Assembly (NCBI GenBank): GCA_023257035.1
Contig: JALRDI010000230.1
Location: 1 to 10,351 of the forward strand
Direction of reading: 5' to 3'
DNA: 10,351 bases
DNA from: Ilumatobacteraceae bacterium
GTDB taxonomy: Bacteria; Actinomycetota; Acidimicrobiia; Acidimicrobiales; Ilumatobacteraceae
Position 1 is the first letter of the stretch; every line of letters starts with the position of its first letter. This document shows, one piece after another, positions 1-6,194 of the stretch. A program made the translations under genes and the position numbers. The notes beneath the pieces were generated by a model that had not been told where the DNA came from, searched no databases, and saw nothing but the letters and a program-made list of their open reading frames with translations.

Positions 1-120
1 AAACAGTGGTGTACCGAACTCGGCGGCAAGATCCGCGACGCGAACGCCACCAATGGTCAGCGATCCATCATCTGAGAGCGCAAAATTGTCGGGCAGAAGG
101 TTTCGTGGAAGCTGGTTCAC
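1..120 (-). CDS. lysA: Diaminopimelate decarboxylase, N-terminal fragment (gene runs off the left edge)
   Basis: Only the first 40 codons are present. The translation begins VNQLPRNLLPDNFALS and continues with LTIGGV, RVADLAAEFGTPLF. The pattern of a short leader, then 'L-x-IGGV-x-V-x-DLA-x-EFGTPL', is typical of the N-terminus of actinobacterial LysA, the PLP-dependent enzyme that decarboxylates meso-diaminopimelate to lysine in the last step of lysine synthesis. The PLP-binding lysine and the rest of the barrel lie outside the window. The start is GTG at 120-118. It overlaps the argS stop TGA (119-117) as GTGA, and a GGAG five bases upstream supports it. The argS-lysA order is common in Actinomycetota, which strengthens the call despite the short fragment. 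The alternative is another fold-type III decarboxylase such as an ornithine or arginine decarboxylase relative. Confidence 0.8.
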   Translation of the reverse strand, partial: MNQLPRNLLPDNFALSDDGSLTIGGVRVADLAAEFGTPLF

Positions 121-1874
121 ATCTGCTCCGGAGCCTCAATGCCCAAAAGATCAAGCCCATCTGACAACGTCCGGGCGGTGAGGTCGCACAGCGCAAGTCT
201 CGAAGCTCGCACATCGCCTTCAGATTTCATCACCGGGCAATGCTCATAGAACGACGTGAAAAGCTGGGCAAGTTCAAACAAATAGGTGCACAGTCGATGA
301 GGAGCATTTGACTGGATTGCATCAGCAAACGCCGCTGGATACGCAAGCAGTTGAAGCGCAAGAGCGCGCTCAGCAGGCTCCTCGACGAACATGTCCCCAA
401 CCGAAACTTGTTCTTCGGCCGCACGGCGGAAAATCGAACGAATTCGAGCGTGCGCATACTGAAGGTAGGGCGATGTATTGCCGTCGAATGAAAGCATGCG
501 GTCCCAATTGAAGATGTAATCACGAACCCGGTCGGTAGAGAGGTCCGCGTACTTCACCGCTCCAATACCGATCATCTGCGCAACCGCAGACCTTTCAGCG
601 CCAGAGAGACTTGGATTCTTTTCTTCTACTGCGGCTGCCGCACGTTCAACGGCTTCGTTCAACAGGTCGACCAGTTTGACCGACTCACCACTTCGACTAC
701 GCAACATCTTCTTGTCGTCGCCGAGCACATTTCCGAACGCAACGTGAACAGCCGACACGCCCTCTGGCAACCAGCCAGCCATCTTTGCGACAGCAAACAC
801 CATCTCAAGATGTTGCTGTTGCGGAGCGCCAACAACGTACAGAAGAAGGTCAGCGCTCAGCCGCTCGACACGATCGATCACACACGACAAATCACTCGTC
901 GCGTAGTTAAAGCCGCCGGTCTTCGCCTGCACGATCAGGGGAAGTGGATCACCATCACGGTTCGAGAACCCCGGCGGGAAGACCACCTTCGCGCCGTCAC
1001 TTTCAGACATCAGTCCTGAGGCCTCGAGACGTTCAAGGGTGCCGGGCATGAGGGGCTGATATTTGCTCTCGCCCATCAGGTCATCATCGATAAGCAATAC
1101 TCCGAGTTGTTCGTACACCGTGTTGAAGTACTCGGTTGACATTGCGACAAGTCGGTTCCACAACACGTGGGTTTCGGCATCGCCGCCCTGCAGCAAGACG
1201 ACGCGCTGGCGTGAGCGATCCTGAAACTCTTCTGACTCGTTGAACTTCGCGTTCGCTGCCTTGTAGAAGCCATCAAGGTCGCCCTGACCAAGACCTGATG
1301 CGGCTACTTCTTCGCCGAGATCAAGCAGATGCTCGATGAGCATTCCAAACGGCCGGCCCCAGTCTCCAATGTGATTCTCTCGAATGACGCTGTGACCTGC
1401 TGCGGTGTACATCCGGACTAACGCGTCACCAATGACGGTTGACCGCAGGTGACCGACATGCATTTCCTTTGCAACATTTGGTGCCGAGTAGTCGACGACC
1501 ACAGTTTGTGCCTCGGATGCCTGACGAATCCCGAGGTGCTCGTCACTTGCGGCAGTAGAAAGCAACTCGTTGATTACTTCATTCGAAAATGTGACGTTGA
1601 TGAATCCTGGGCCCGCGACTTCAACCGATGAGCACATGTCGGCAAGTTCGCCAGACTCAACAATCTCTGTGGCGAGATCTCGAGGGTTGCAGCCGAGTTG
1701 TTTCGCTAACGGGAGCGCCCCATTGATCTGTGCATCCGCATGATCACTCGGCCGAACGACCGGGTCAACAACTCCTCCGCCGGCGCGCTGCGACAACCAG
1801 GGGGCAAGACGCGCAGAGAGCAGAGCAATCGGATCGGTTAACGGGGTCTCTACCAAGGAGCGTTCGTTCGACAT
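117..1874 (-). CDS. argS: Arginyl-tRNA synthetase (class I)
   Basis: Cytosolic enzyme that charges tRNA-Arg with arginine. From the chosen start the protein is 585 residues, normal for bacterial ArgRS. The order of parts fits the family. Residues ~10-110 form the N-terminal tRNA-binding (Add-1) domain. The class I HIGH motif appears as HVGH at 139-142, within APNVAKEMHVGHLRST. HIGDWGRPFG follows at ~168-177. The KMSK region is KKMLRSRSG at ~388-396, a relaxed form as in many ArgRS. The TSPYLQYAHARIRS signature lies at ~467-480. A helical DALR anticodon-binding domain fills ~500-585. The reading frame is open up to 1967, but ATG at 1874 has a GGAG five bases upstream and gives an N-terminus of family length. 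The longer form would add an Arg/Ser-rich leader and overlap the upstream gene. The gene sits 55 bases after the SufR-like gene and overlaps lysA by 4 bases. Confidence 0.97.
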   Translation of the reverse strand: MSNERSLVETPLTDPIALLSARLAPWLSQRAGGGVVDPVVRPSDHADAQINGALPLAKQLGCNPRDLATEIVESGELADMCSSVEVAGPGFINVTFSNEVINELLSTAASDEHLGIRQASEAQTVVVDYSAPNVAKEMHVGHLRSTVIGDALVRMYTAAGHSVIRENHIGDWGRPFGMLIEHLLDLGEEVAASGLGQGDLDGFYKAANAKFNESEEFQDRSRQRVVLLQGGDAETHVLWNRLVAMSTEYFNTVYEQLGVLLIDDDLMGESKYQPLMPGTLERLEASGLMSESDGAKVVFPPGFSNRDGDPLPLIVQAKTGGFNYATSDLSCVIDRVERLSADLLLYVVGAPQQQHLEMVFAVAKMAGWLPEGVSAVHVAFGNVLGDDKKMLRSRSGESVKLVDLLNEAVERAAAAVEEKNPSLSGAERSAVAQMIGIGAVKYADLSTDRVRDYIFNWDRMLSFDGNTSPYLQYAHARIRSIFRRAAEEQVSVGDMFVEEPAERALALQLLAYPAAFADAIQSNAPHRLCTYLFELAQLFTSFYEHCPVMKSEGDVRASRLALCDLTARTLSDGLDLLGIEAPEQM

Positions 1875-1929
1875 CGCAACTCCATTGTGGCGGGAATCCG
1901 ACCGAGAACGACGGCTCTCCGATAACGGC

Positions 1930-2658
1930 TCAAATCGTTGTCGAGCAGAACGTGTCGCCGAATGCAAGTGATGATTCAGTCGTCACTTGACCAACATTCT
2001 CTCCATAGAGGGCTGCGAGCATCCCCCGCACCATTCCGCGATCGACTGCACAGATCACTGGGTGCTCAGTTGCGATATCGCCAAATGGGCAATGATCATT
2101 AATGATCCGCAATTGGTTCGACCGGTTATCAGCATGGGCAGCGAACCCATGAGCCGTCAGCGCATCGGCTACTGAGCGCATTGCGGCCCGAAGTGACTTC
2201 TGTCCACGGTCGATCGTTTCGCCAGTGAGACCCTCGGCCATCGCTCGACCGTATTCTGCGCCAACCTCTTCAGCGAGGAGTTCAGCTTCGTCGCGTGGCA
2301 ACTTCGTCAATGCCCGGCCAAGCAGGGAAAGCACAAGATCATCGCTTCGAACCGGGAACTCGGTCACGACATCATCAACTGCGACATACCGCTTAGAGGG
2401 GCGACCCGCTGCTCCTGATCCTCCTCGGCCGCTGTGAACCTCGAGGTAGCCACCCGCAGCAAGCTTCTCTAGGTGGTGACGAGCGACATTGGGATGAACC
2501 CCGACTTCGGCTGCAACTTGAGAGGTTGTGACTCCGTCAGCATCTGCAGCATCGCGTGCAAACAAGTACACCTTTCGTCGCGTCGGGTCTCCAAACGCAT
2601 CGGTGATCGCCGACACGGTCGCACTAAACGACGCAGTAGAGGAACCTTTTGATGCCAC
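1930..2658 (-). CDS. SufR-like winged-helix transcriptional regulator with probable Fe-S cluster (COG2345 type)
   Basis: DNA-binding regulator of about 242 residues from the start chosen here. Residues ~15-75 form an ArsR/DeoR-like winged helix (DPTRRKVYLFA, then TTSQVAAEVGVHPNVARHHL, then LAAGGYLEV), with a GRPSKRY wing motif at ~85-91. The C-terminal half holds C190-x12-C203 (CPFGDIATEHPVIC) and ends in GDTFCSTTI with C238. This matches SufR of Streptomyces and mycobacteria, where C-P-x-x-x-x-A-x-E-x-P-x-x-C and a final G-D-x-x-C-x-T-x-I occur and cysteines ligate an Fe-S cluster. Cluster binding here is inferred from those residues. The frame is open to an ATG at 2733, but that would overlap the divergent mrp start. 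GTG at 2658 lies 7 bases after a TAAGAT -10-like box, which suggests a leaderless mRNA. V17 (GTG at 2685) is another possible start. The likely targets are its own gene and mrp. Confidence 0.85.
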   Translation of the reverse strand: MASKGSSTASFSATVSAITDAFGDPTRRKVYLFARDAADADGVTTSQVAAEVGVHPNVARHHLEKLAAGGYLEVHSGRGGSGAAGRPSKRYVAVDDVVTEFPVRSDDLVLSLLGRALTKLPRDEAELLAEEVGAEYGRAMAEGLTGETIDRGQKSLRAAMRSVADALTAHGFAAHADNRSNQLRIINDHCPFGDIATEHPVICAVDRGMVRGMLAALYGENVGQVTTESSLAFGDTFCSTTI

Positions 2659-2671
2659 GAGGTAAATCTTA
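2656..2671 (-). promoter_or_regulatory. Candidate -10 box giving a leaderless transcript of the SufR-like gene
   Basis: On the minus strand TAAGAT (plus positions 2671-2666) fits the TAnnnT -10 pattern. Seven bases (TTACCTC) separate it from GTG at 2658-2656, so transcription could start on the start codon. No Shine-Dalgarno sequence precedes this GTG. Leaderless mRNAs with this spacing are common in Actinomycetota. No good -35 hexamer was seen 16-18 bases upstream, so this is tentative. Confidence 0.35.
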
Positions 2672-2722
2672 GAAGGAATTTCCACTACCGCCGTCGTGCA
2701 AACCCCACCGAGGCTCGCCAGA
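2659..2722. promoter_or_regulatory. Shared divergent intergenic region between the SufR-like gene and mrp, with candidate operator palindromes
   Basis: This 64-base gap must contain both promoters. Two short dyads are visible. GGAATTTCC at 2675-2683 has 4-base arms around a central T. CACTAC-CGCC-GTCGTG at 2683-2698 has 6-base arms with one mismatch. Either could be the operator of the SufR-like regulator. Neither matches a consensus I can verify. No convincing -10/-35 pair for mrp on the plus strand was found. Confidence 0.3.
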
Positions 2723-3880
2723 ATGGGGTTCATGACAACGTTGAACGAACAACTCGTCGAAGCCCTTCGCCCCGTTGAAGACCCAGAACTTCACCGCTCA
2801 ATCGTTGACCTCGGCATGTTGAAGCGCGCCGAACTTCGTGCTGACGGAACAGCCGACATCCTCGTCGCCCTCACTGTCGCTGGGTGCCCGCTTCGCAACG
2901 AGATTCAAAATCGAGTGACCGGAGCTGTCGAAACGCTTCCTGGAGTCACCGGCGTTGCACTCGAGTTCACCGTGATGACCGACGAGGAGCGTGCCGCAGT
3001 TCGTGAACTCCTTCACGGGAGCCCAGCAGGTACGGCCGGACAGAATCAAGCTCACGGCCATGCCGAAGGACGGGCAATTCCGTTCTCAGAGCCCGGGTCG
3101 AAGACACGTCCGCTCCTCATTTCGTCCGGCAAAGGTGGTGTCGGAAAGTCAAGTGTGACAACCAACCTCGCGGTTGCTCTTGCCCGGCTAGGCCACACCG
3201 TTGGCGTCGTCGACGCCGACATCTACGGCTTCTCGATTCCTCGCATGCTGGGAACCGATCGCCAGCCGACCGTTGTCGACGAAATGATTCTCCCTCCCGA
3301 GCAGTGGGGAGTTCGTTGCATCTCAATGGGCTACTTCGTCCCCGATGGTGAAGCCGTGATCTGGCGTGGCCCAATGTTGCACAAAGCTCTTGAGCAATTC
3401 CTTACCGATGTTTTCTGGGACGAACCAGACTTCCTCCTTATCGATATGCCCCCAGGCACGGGCGACATTGCGCTGAGTTTGAGCCAGTACCTTCCTCGCG
3501 GCGAGGTGTTCGTCGTGACGACACCTCAGCCTGCGGCCCAGAAGGTTGCTCGACTTTCAGCTGCAATGGCCGAGAAGGTCAATTTGCCAGTCCGTGGTGT
3601 CATCGAGAACATGTCGTGGTTCACCGGCGATGACGGCAAGCGTTACGAACTCTTCGGCGCCGGAGGCGGCCAAGAACTCTCTGAAGAACTTGAGGTTCCG
3701 CTGCTTGGACAGCTACCGCTCGTACCGGCACTTCGAGAAGGCGGTGATGATGGCCAGCCAATCACCGCGGTCGACCATGATTCGGAAGCCGCGCAGGCAT
3801 TTATGGCGATTGCAGAGCGCATTGCTGTCGATCTGCGCCCACGCAAGGTCTTCAGCCCCGAACTCCGTATCGTCGAATAA
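2723..3880 (+). CDS. mrp: Mrp/ApbC/NBP35-family Fe-S cluster carrier ATPase
   Basis: Cytosolic P-loop ATPase thought to hold and hand over Fe-S clusters to apoproteins. The protein is 385 residues from this start. Residues ~5-95 form a MIP18/DUF59 domain (RPVEDPELHRSIVDLGML, and C55 in AGCPLRNEI). A variable linker follows at ~100-125. The SIMIBI ATPase has the deviant Walker A GKGGVGKSS at 136-144, A' VDADIYGFSIPR at 163-174 and Walker B LLIDMPPGTGDIALS at 238-252. PQPAAQKVAR and ENMSWF at 295-300 are also family motifs. The usual C-terminal CxxC after ENMS is absent (it reads FTGDDGKRYELFG), as in actinobacterial Mrp. Two ATG starts compete: 2723 has a GAGG nine bases upstream, while 2732 (MTTLNEQL) is the shorter form. 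A GTG at 2696 has no ribosome site. The gene diverges from the SufR-like regulator. Confidence 0.93.
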   Translation: MGFMTTLNEQLVEALRPVEDPELHRSIVDLGMLKRAELRADGTADILVALTVAGCPLRNEIQNRVTGAVETLPGVTGVALEFTVMTDEERAAVRELLHGSPAGTAGQNQAHGHAEGRAIPFSEPGSKTRPLLISSGKGGVGKSSVTTNLAVALARLGHTVGVVDADIYGFSIPRMLGTDRQPTVVDEMILPPEQWGVRCISMGYFVPDGEAVIWRGPMLHKALEQFLTDVFWDEPDFLLIDMPPGTGDIALSLSQYLPRGEVFVVTTPQPAAQKVARLSAAMAEKVNLPVRGVIENMSWFTGDDGKRYELFGAGGGQELSEELEVPLLGQLPLVPALREGGDDGQPITAVDHDSEAAQAFMAIAERIAVDLRPRKVFSPELRIVE

Positions 3881-3888
3881 ACGTCGCG

Positions 3889-4227
3889 GTGGAGCCGATT
3901 CCTCGCTATCGATTTGAACGCATCGTTCGAGATGCGATCGATCTCATACCCGATGAATTTGGGCCCGTCCTTGACAACGTTGCGATCGTCATCGAAGACC
4001 ACTCGGTTGAAGAACCGGGCCTCCTTGGACTCTTCGATGGCGTTCCGATCACCGAGCGCAACGACATGGAGAGCCCTTCAATAGTGACGATCTTCCGTGA
4101 GACCTTGTGTGGAGCGGTTGATAACGAACAAGAACTCGTGAACGAGGTCGCGATCACTGTGATTCACGAGTTGGCTCACGCTGCTGGGATTGACGATGAA
4201 CGTCTTGATGAACTCGGGTGGAGCTAA
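3889..4227 (+). CDS. Small metallopeptidase-family (zincin-like) protein
   Basis: A 112-residue cytosolic protein of the 'metallopeptidase family protein' group, formerly DUF1025. The C-terminal zinc signature is HELAHAAGIDDERLDELGW: H93-E94-x-x-H97 with a likely third ligand at D103. Upstream, LGLFDGVPITER (~46-57) and the strand IVTIFRETL (~65-73) match the usual family pattern of LLGLY-G-PLTER and ITIYRGPLL. There is no signal peptide or membrane segment. The substrate is unknown and proteolysis has not been clearly shown for the family. The start is GTG at 3889, eight bases after the mrp stop. It lacks a clear ribosome site, so translation may depend on coupling to mrp. The spacing suggests the two are co-transcribed. 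Family assignment is strong; function is open. Confidence 0.85.
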   Translation: MEPIPRYRFERIVRDAIDLIPDEFGPVLDNVAIVIEDHSVEEPGLLGLFDGVPITERNDMESPSIVTIFRETLCGAVDNEQELVNEVAITVIHELAHAAGIDDERLDELGWS

Positions 4228-4239
4228 ACATCAGGCTCC

Positions 4240-4256
4240 GATAGTTTGCCAATATG
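4240..4256 (+). promoter_or_regulatory. Possible -10 box just before the DUF4328 gene
   Basis: GATAGT (4240-4245) and the overlapping TAGTTT (4242-4247) lie 8 and 6 bases before ATG at 4254. That ATG has no Shine-Dalgarno sequence, so a leaderless internal promoter is possible. No -35 match was seen, and the call is weak. Confidence 0.2.
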
Positions 4257-4991
4257 GATGAAGCGACCAAAGGGTCAACCCCCCTTCCTCCTCCACCGCC
4301 CTCGGGTCTTGTTGGGAACCAATTCAAAGCAAAGCCGCTCACCGGTCTTCTCACCTCAATTTCGGTGCTCGTTCCAATTACCGCGGGTCTCGGTCTTCTC
4401 TTCGCCCTCCTCAACGAACTCGCGCTGGATGATGCGCAATCGTTTCTTGCAGGAGCGATTTCAGAAACGGAATTTGTCGCTTCTTACGGCCCCGGGTTGA
4501 CACTGCAACTGGCACAGACGCTCACGCAACTTGGTGCAGGCATCAGCGTCATCATTTGGATGCGCCGAATTGCATCAAACCACGAACAACTAGGTCGCGT
4601 TGCGACGTGGAGGCCGGCCTGGGCGATTGGTGGTTGGTTCGTTCCGCCACTCATTCTCTACGTCATTCCGTTCCTCATGTTTCGCGAACTGTGGAAAGCG
4701 ACCGACGACGAACAGAACTCGTGGAGAGACGCTCCAACAAGCCCACTCATCACCGGATGGTTCATCGCATTTGGAGTTGTGCCCACTGGTCTAGCGATTC
4801 GCCAGTGGCTCGACCAGTCACCACTTGTTGGATCAGGCGCCACAGCAATGGCGGAAACTGCCATCAACCAGCGCTTCATTATTTGGGGATCTGCCATTGC
4901 GAGCATCGTTTCGGCTGCGCTGTTCGTTCTATTTGCCCGACAACTAACCCGCCGCCACCAATCGCTACTTCAGACCCGAGGAATTCTCTGA
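4254..4991 (+). CDS. DUF4328-domain membrane protein
   Basis: A 245-residue integral membrane protein. It opens with a short acidic/proline-rich cytoplasmic leader containing PLPPPPPSG (~10-18). Hydrophobic segments follow at roughly 33-53, 84-103, 122-143, 166-184 and 207-228. The diagnostic part is WRPAWAIGGWFVPP (119-132) followed by IPFLMFRELWKAT (138-150), which matches the conserved DUF4328 core W-x-P-x-W-A-x-G-x-W-F-x-P...P-x-x-x-x-x-E-L-W. The protein ends in a basic tail (RQLTRRHQSL). The biochemical function of DUF4328 is unknown; these proteins are frequent in Actinomycetota. It begins 26 bases after the metallopeptidase gene and its stop is one base before the SixA-type gene, so it probably belongs to the same transcription unit. 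Confidence 0.85.
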   Translation: MDEATKGSTPLPPPPPSGLVGNQFKAKPLTGLLTSISVLVPITAGLGLLFALLNELALDDAQSFLAGAISETEFVASYGPGLTLQLAQTLTQLGAGISVIIWMRRIASNHEQLGRVATWRPAWAIGGWFVPPLILYVIPFLMFRELWKATDDEQNSWRDAPTSPLITGWFIAFGVVPTGLAIRQWLDQSPLVGSGATAMAETAINQRFIIWGSAIASIVSAALFVLFARQLTRRHQSLLQTRGIL

Positions 4992-4992
4992 G

Positions 4993-5472
4993 ATGGCGAT
5001 CTACTTCGTTCGGCATGCAAAAGCGGGCGAACGGCGGGTCTGGACCGGTGAAGATATCGACCGTCCGTTATCGAAAACCGGTTGGACCCAATCACACGCG
5101 CTCGCAAAACGGCTACTGAAACACGAGCCCAGCATTCTTCTTTCAAGCCCGTATGTGCGGTGTGTCCAAACCCTTGAACCGCTTGCAGAACTCTCTGGGC
5201 TCGAGGTGAAGATCGAACCGCGCATTTGTGAATACGAACCATTTGAACCGGTGTTGGACTTGCTCGCGGAAGTGCCCGATCATGCGGTGTTATGCAGTCA
5301 TGGCGACATCATTCCGGCCACCATCGCTGCCCTCGAGCGCCGAGGAATGGAAATCACCTCTCAAGCTGACTGGAGGAAAGCCTCGGTCTGGGTAATTAAG
5401 CGTTCACAGCGAGGTCATCTTTCGAAAGCGAAAGCGTGGCCCCCGCCAAAACGCGGATCGAAAAAGGATTAA
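4993..5472 (+). CDS. sixA: SixA-type phosphohistidine phosphatase (histidine phosphatase superfamily)
   Basis: A 159-residue cytosolic protein, the usual length for SixA. The catalytic pocket residues are all present: R7-H8 in YFVRHAKAG (H8 the phospho-accepting histidine), R56 in SSPYVRCVQTLEPL, the acid E80 in RICEYEPFEP and the second histidine H103 in LCSHGD. SixA of Escherichia coli removes phosphate from histidine on phosphotransfer proteins. The target here cannot be told from sequence, and other small-molecule or protein phosphatases of the superfamily look alike. ATG at 4993 follows the DUF4328 stop by one base, with a GAGGA about ten bases upstream. The C-terminus is strongly basic (KRGSKKD). 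The stop codon overlaps that of the convergent ccmI gene. Confidence 0.85.
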   Translation: MAIYFVRHAKAGERRVWTGEDIDRPLSKTGWTQSHALAKRLLKHEPSILLSSPYVRCVQTLEPLAELSGLEVKIEPRICEYEPFEPVLDLLAEVPDHAVLCSHGDIIPATIAALERRGMEITSQADWRKASVWVIKRSQRGHLSKAKAWPPPKRGSKKD

Positions 5473-6194
5473 CCGCCCACGCCTAATTCGTCTGCAAGAT
5501 TCTGGACAAGGTCTTTCACCTCGGCAGGCGGATTAGCCGCAAGGCAAGCGGCGACAAATGGTTGAGCGGCTTCGCCATCACCCACAAATCGATATTGGAT
5601 AATTCCTAGGAAACAGAGCGGGTCCGCGTACGAGGGGTCGACCGTCACGGCCTCAACAAGAAGATCAACAGCCTCGGTAAATTGTTCGATCCCCGCATCC
5701 TCGTCAGGGTTTTGCCGGGCTGCGAGCGCGAGCGTCCATCCTCGGTACGTCAATGCCTCAATATTCGTCGGGTCCTCCACCAGCACAAGCGCGTACAGAT
5801 CTGCGGCACGTGCGGGGTCGGCAAAGTTTGCCGCTCGAGCCTCTGCGAGGAGAGCGGTGGCGGTATCTCGAGAATCAAGCCCCGTCATTGACTGACCGGA
5901 TAACCGCTCGCCAAGCGCATTCGCCAGCACGAACGCAAGAGCAGCCCCAACGACCACGACAATTACTCCGACACCAGCAATCGTTTTCCATCCGAGCCGG
6001 ATGCGTTGCTGCGGCTCGACACGATCAGCATCGAGCAGGCGCAGTACTTCCGCAGCCCGAGCGACATATCCATCGCGCAACTCGGCGTGATCTTCGACAG
6101 AGATGTCTCCGGCATTGAGCTCTCGATCAAGATCATCGAGAGATGAGAGGAGAAAGTCTCGCTCTGCCTCGAGAGCCTCCCTGTCTTCAGTCAT
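5469..6194 (-). CDS. ccmI: CcmI-like TPR cytochrome c maturation protein
   Basis: A 241-residue, single-pass membrane protein and the last gene of the ccm operon. Residues 1-60 are a charged, helical cytoplasmic region (SLDDLDRELNAGDISVEDHAEL) that resembles the loop of CcmI. One membrane helix follows at ~71-94 (AGVGVIVVVVGAALAFVLAN). The outer part has TPR-like repeats at ~125-160 (ARAADLYALVLVEDPTNIEALTYRGW, split here for reading) and ~170-220. CcmI/CycH TPRs bind apocytochrome c and deliver it to the CcmFH ligation complex. Compared with classical CcmI the first membrane helix is missing. ATG at 6194 has a GAGG eight bases upstream and overlaps the ccmH stop by 8 bases. The frame is open to 6299, but that extension lies inside ccmH and is not hydrophobic. 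A generic TPR protein is the alternative; context favours CcmI. Confidence 0.8.
   Translation of the reverse strand: MTEDREALEAERDFLLSSLDDLDRELNAGDISVEDHAELRDGYVARAAEVLRLLDADRVEPQQRIRLGWKTIAGVGVIVVVVGAALAFVLANALGERLSGQSMTGLDSRDTATALLAEARAANFADPARAADLYALVLVEDPTNIEALTYRGWTLALAARQNPDEDAGIEQFTEAVDLLVEAVTVDPSYADPLCFLGIIQYRFVGDGEAAQPFVAACLAANPPAEVKDLVQNLADELGVGG

Noticed and set aside
1904..1923. Small hairpin GAGAGC-CGTC-GTTCTC upstream of argS as terminator or attenuator
   Set aside because: The stem is six pairs with one G-U, there is no T-run, and such stems arise by chance at this base composition.
1875..1967. 31-residue N-terminal extension of ArgRS
   Set aside because: The extension is rich in Arg and Ser, overlaps the SufR-like gene, and is not typical of the family. 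ATG 1874 has a GGAG at good spacing.
2696..2722. GTG start of mrp at 2696
   Set aside because: There is no ribosome site in front of it, the added residues do not resemble Mrp proteins, and ATG 2723 and 2732 lie closer to the conserved domain.
3643..4002. 119-codon minus-strand frame opposite the mrp end and metallopeptidase gene
   Set aside because: The composition is Ser/Arg-rich as expected of an antisense shadow; it has no ribosome site or recognisable domain.
4556..5119. 187-codon plus-strand frame overlapping the DUF4328 and SixA-type genes
   Set aside because: Its product is low-complexity and rich in Arg, Ser and His, matches no family I know, and is out of frame with two recognised genes.
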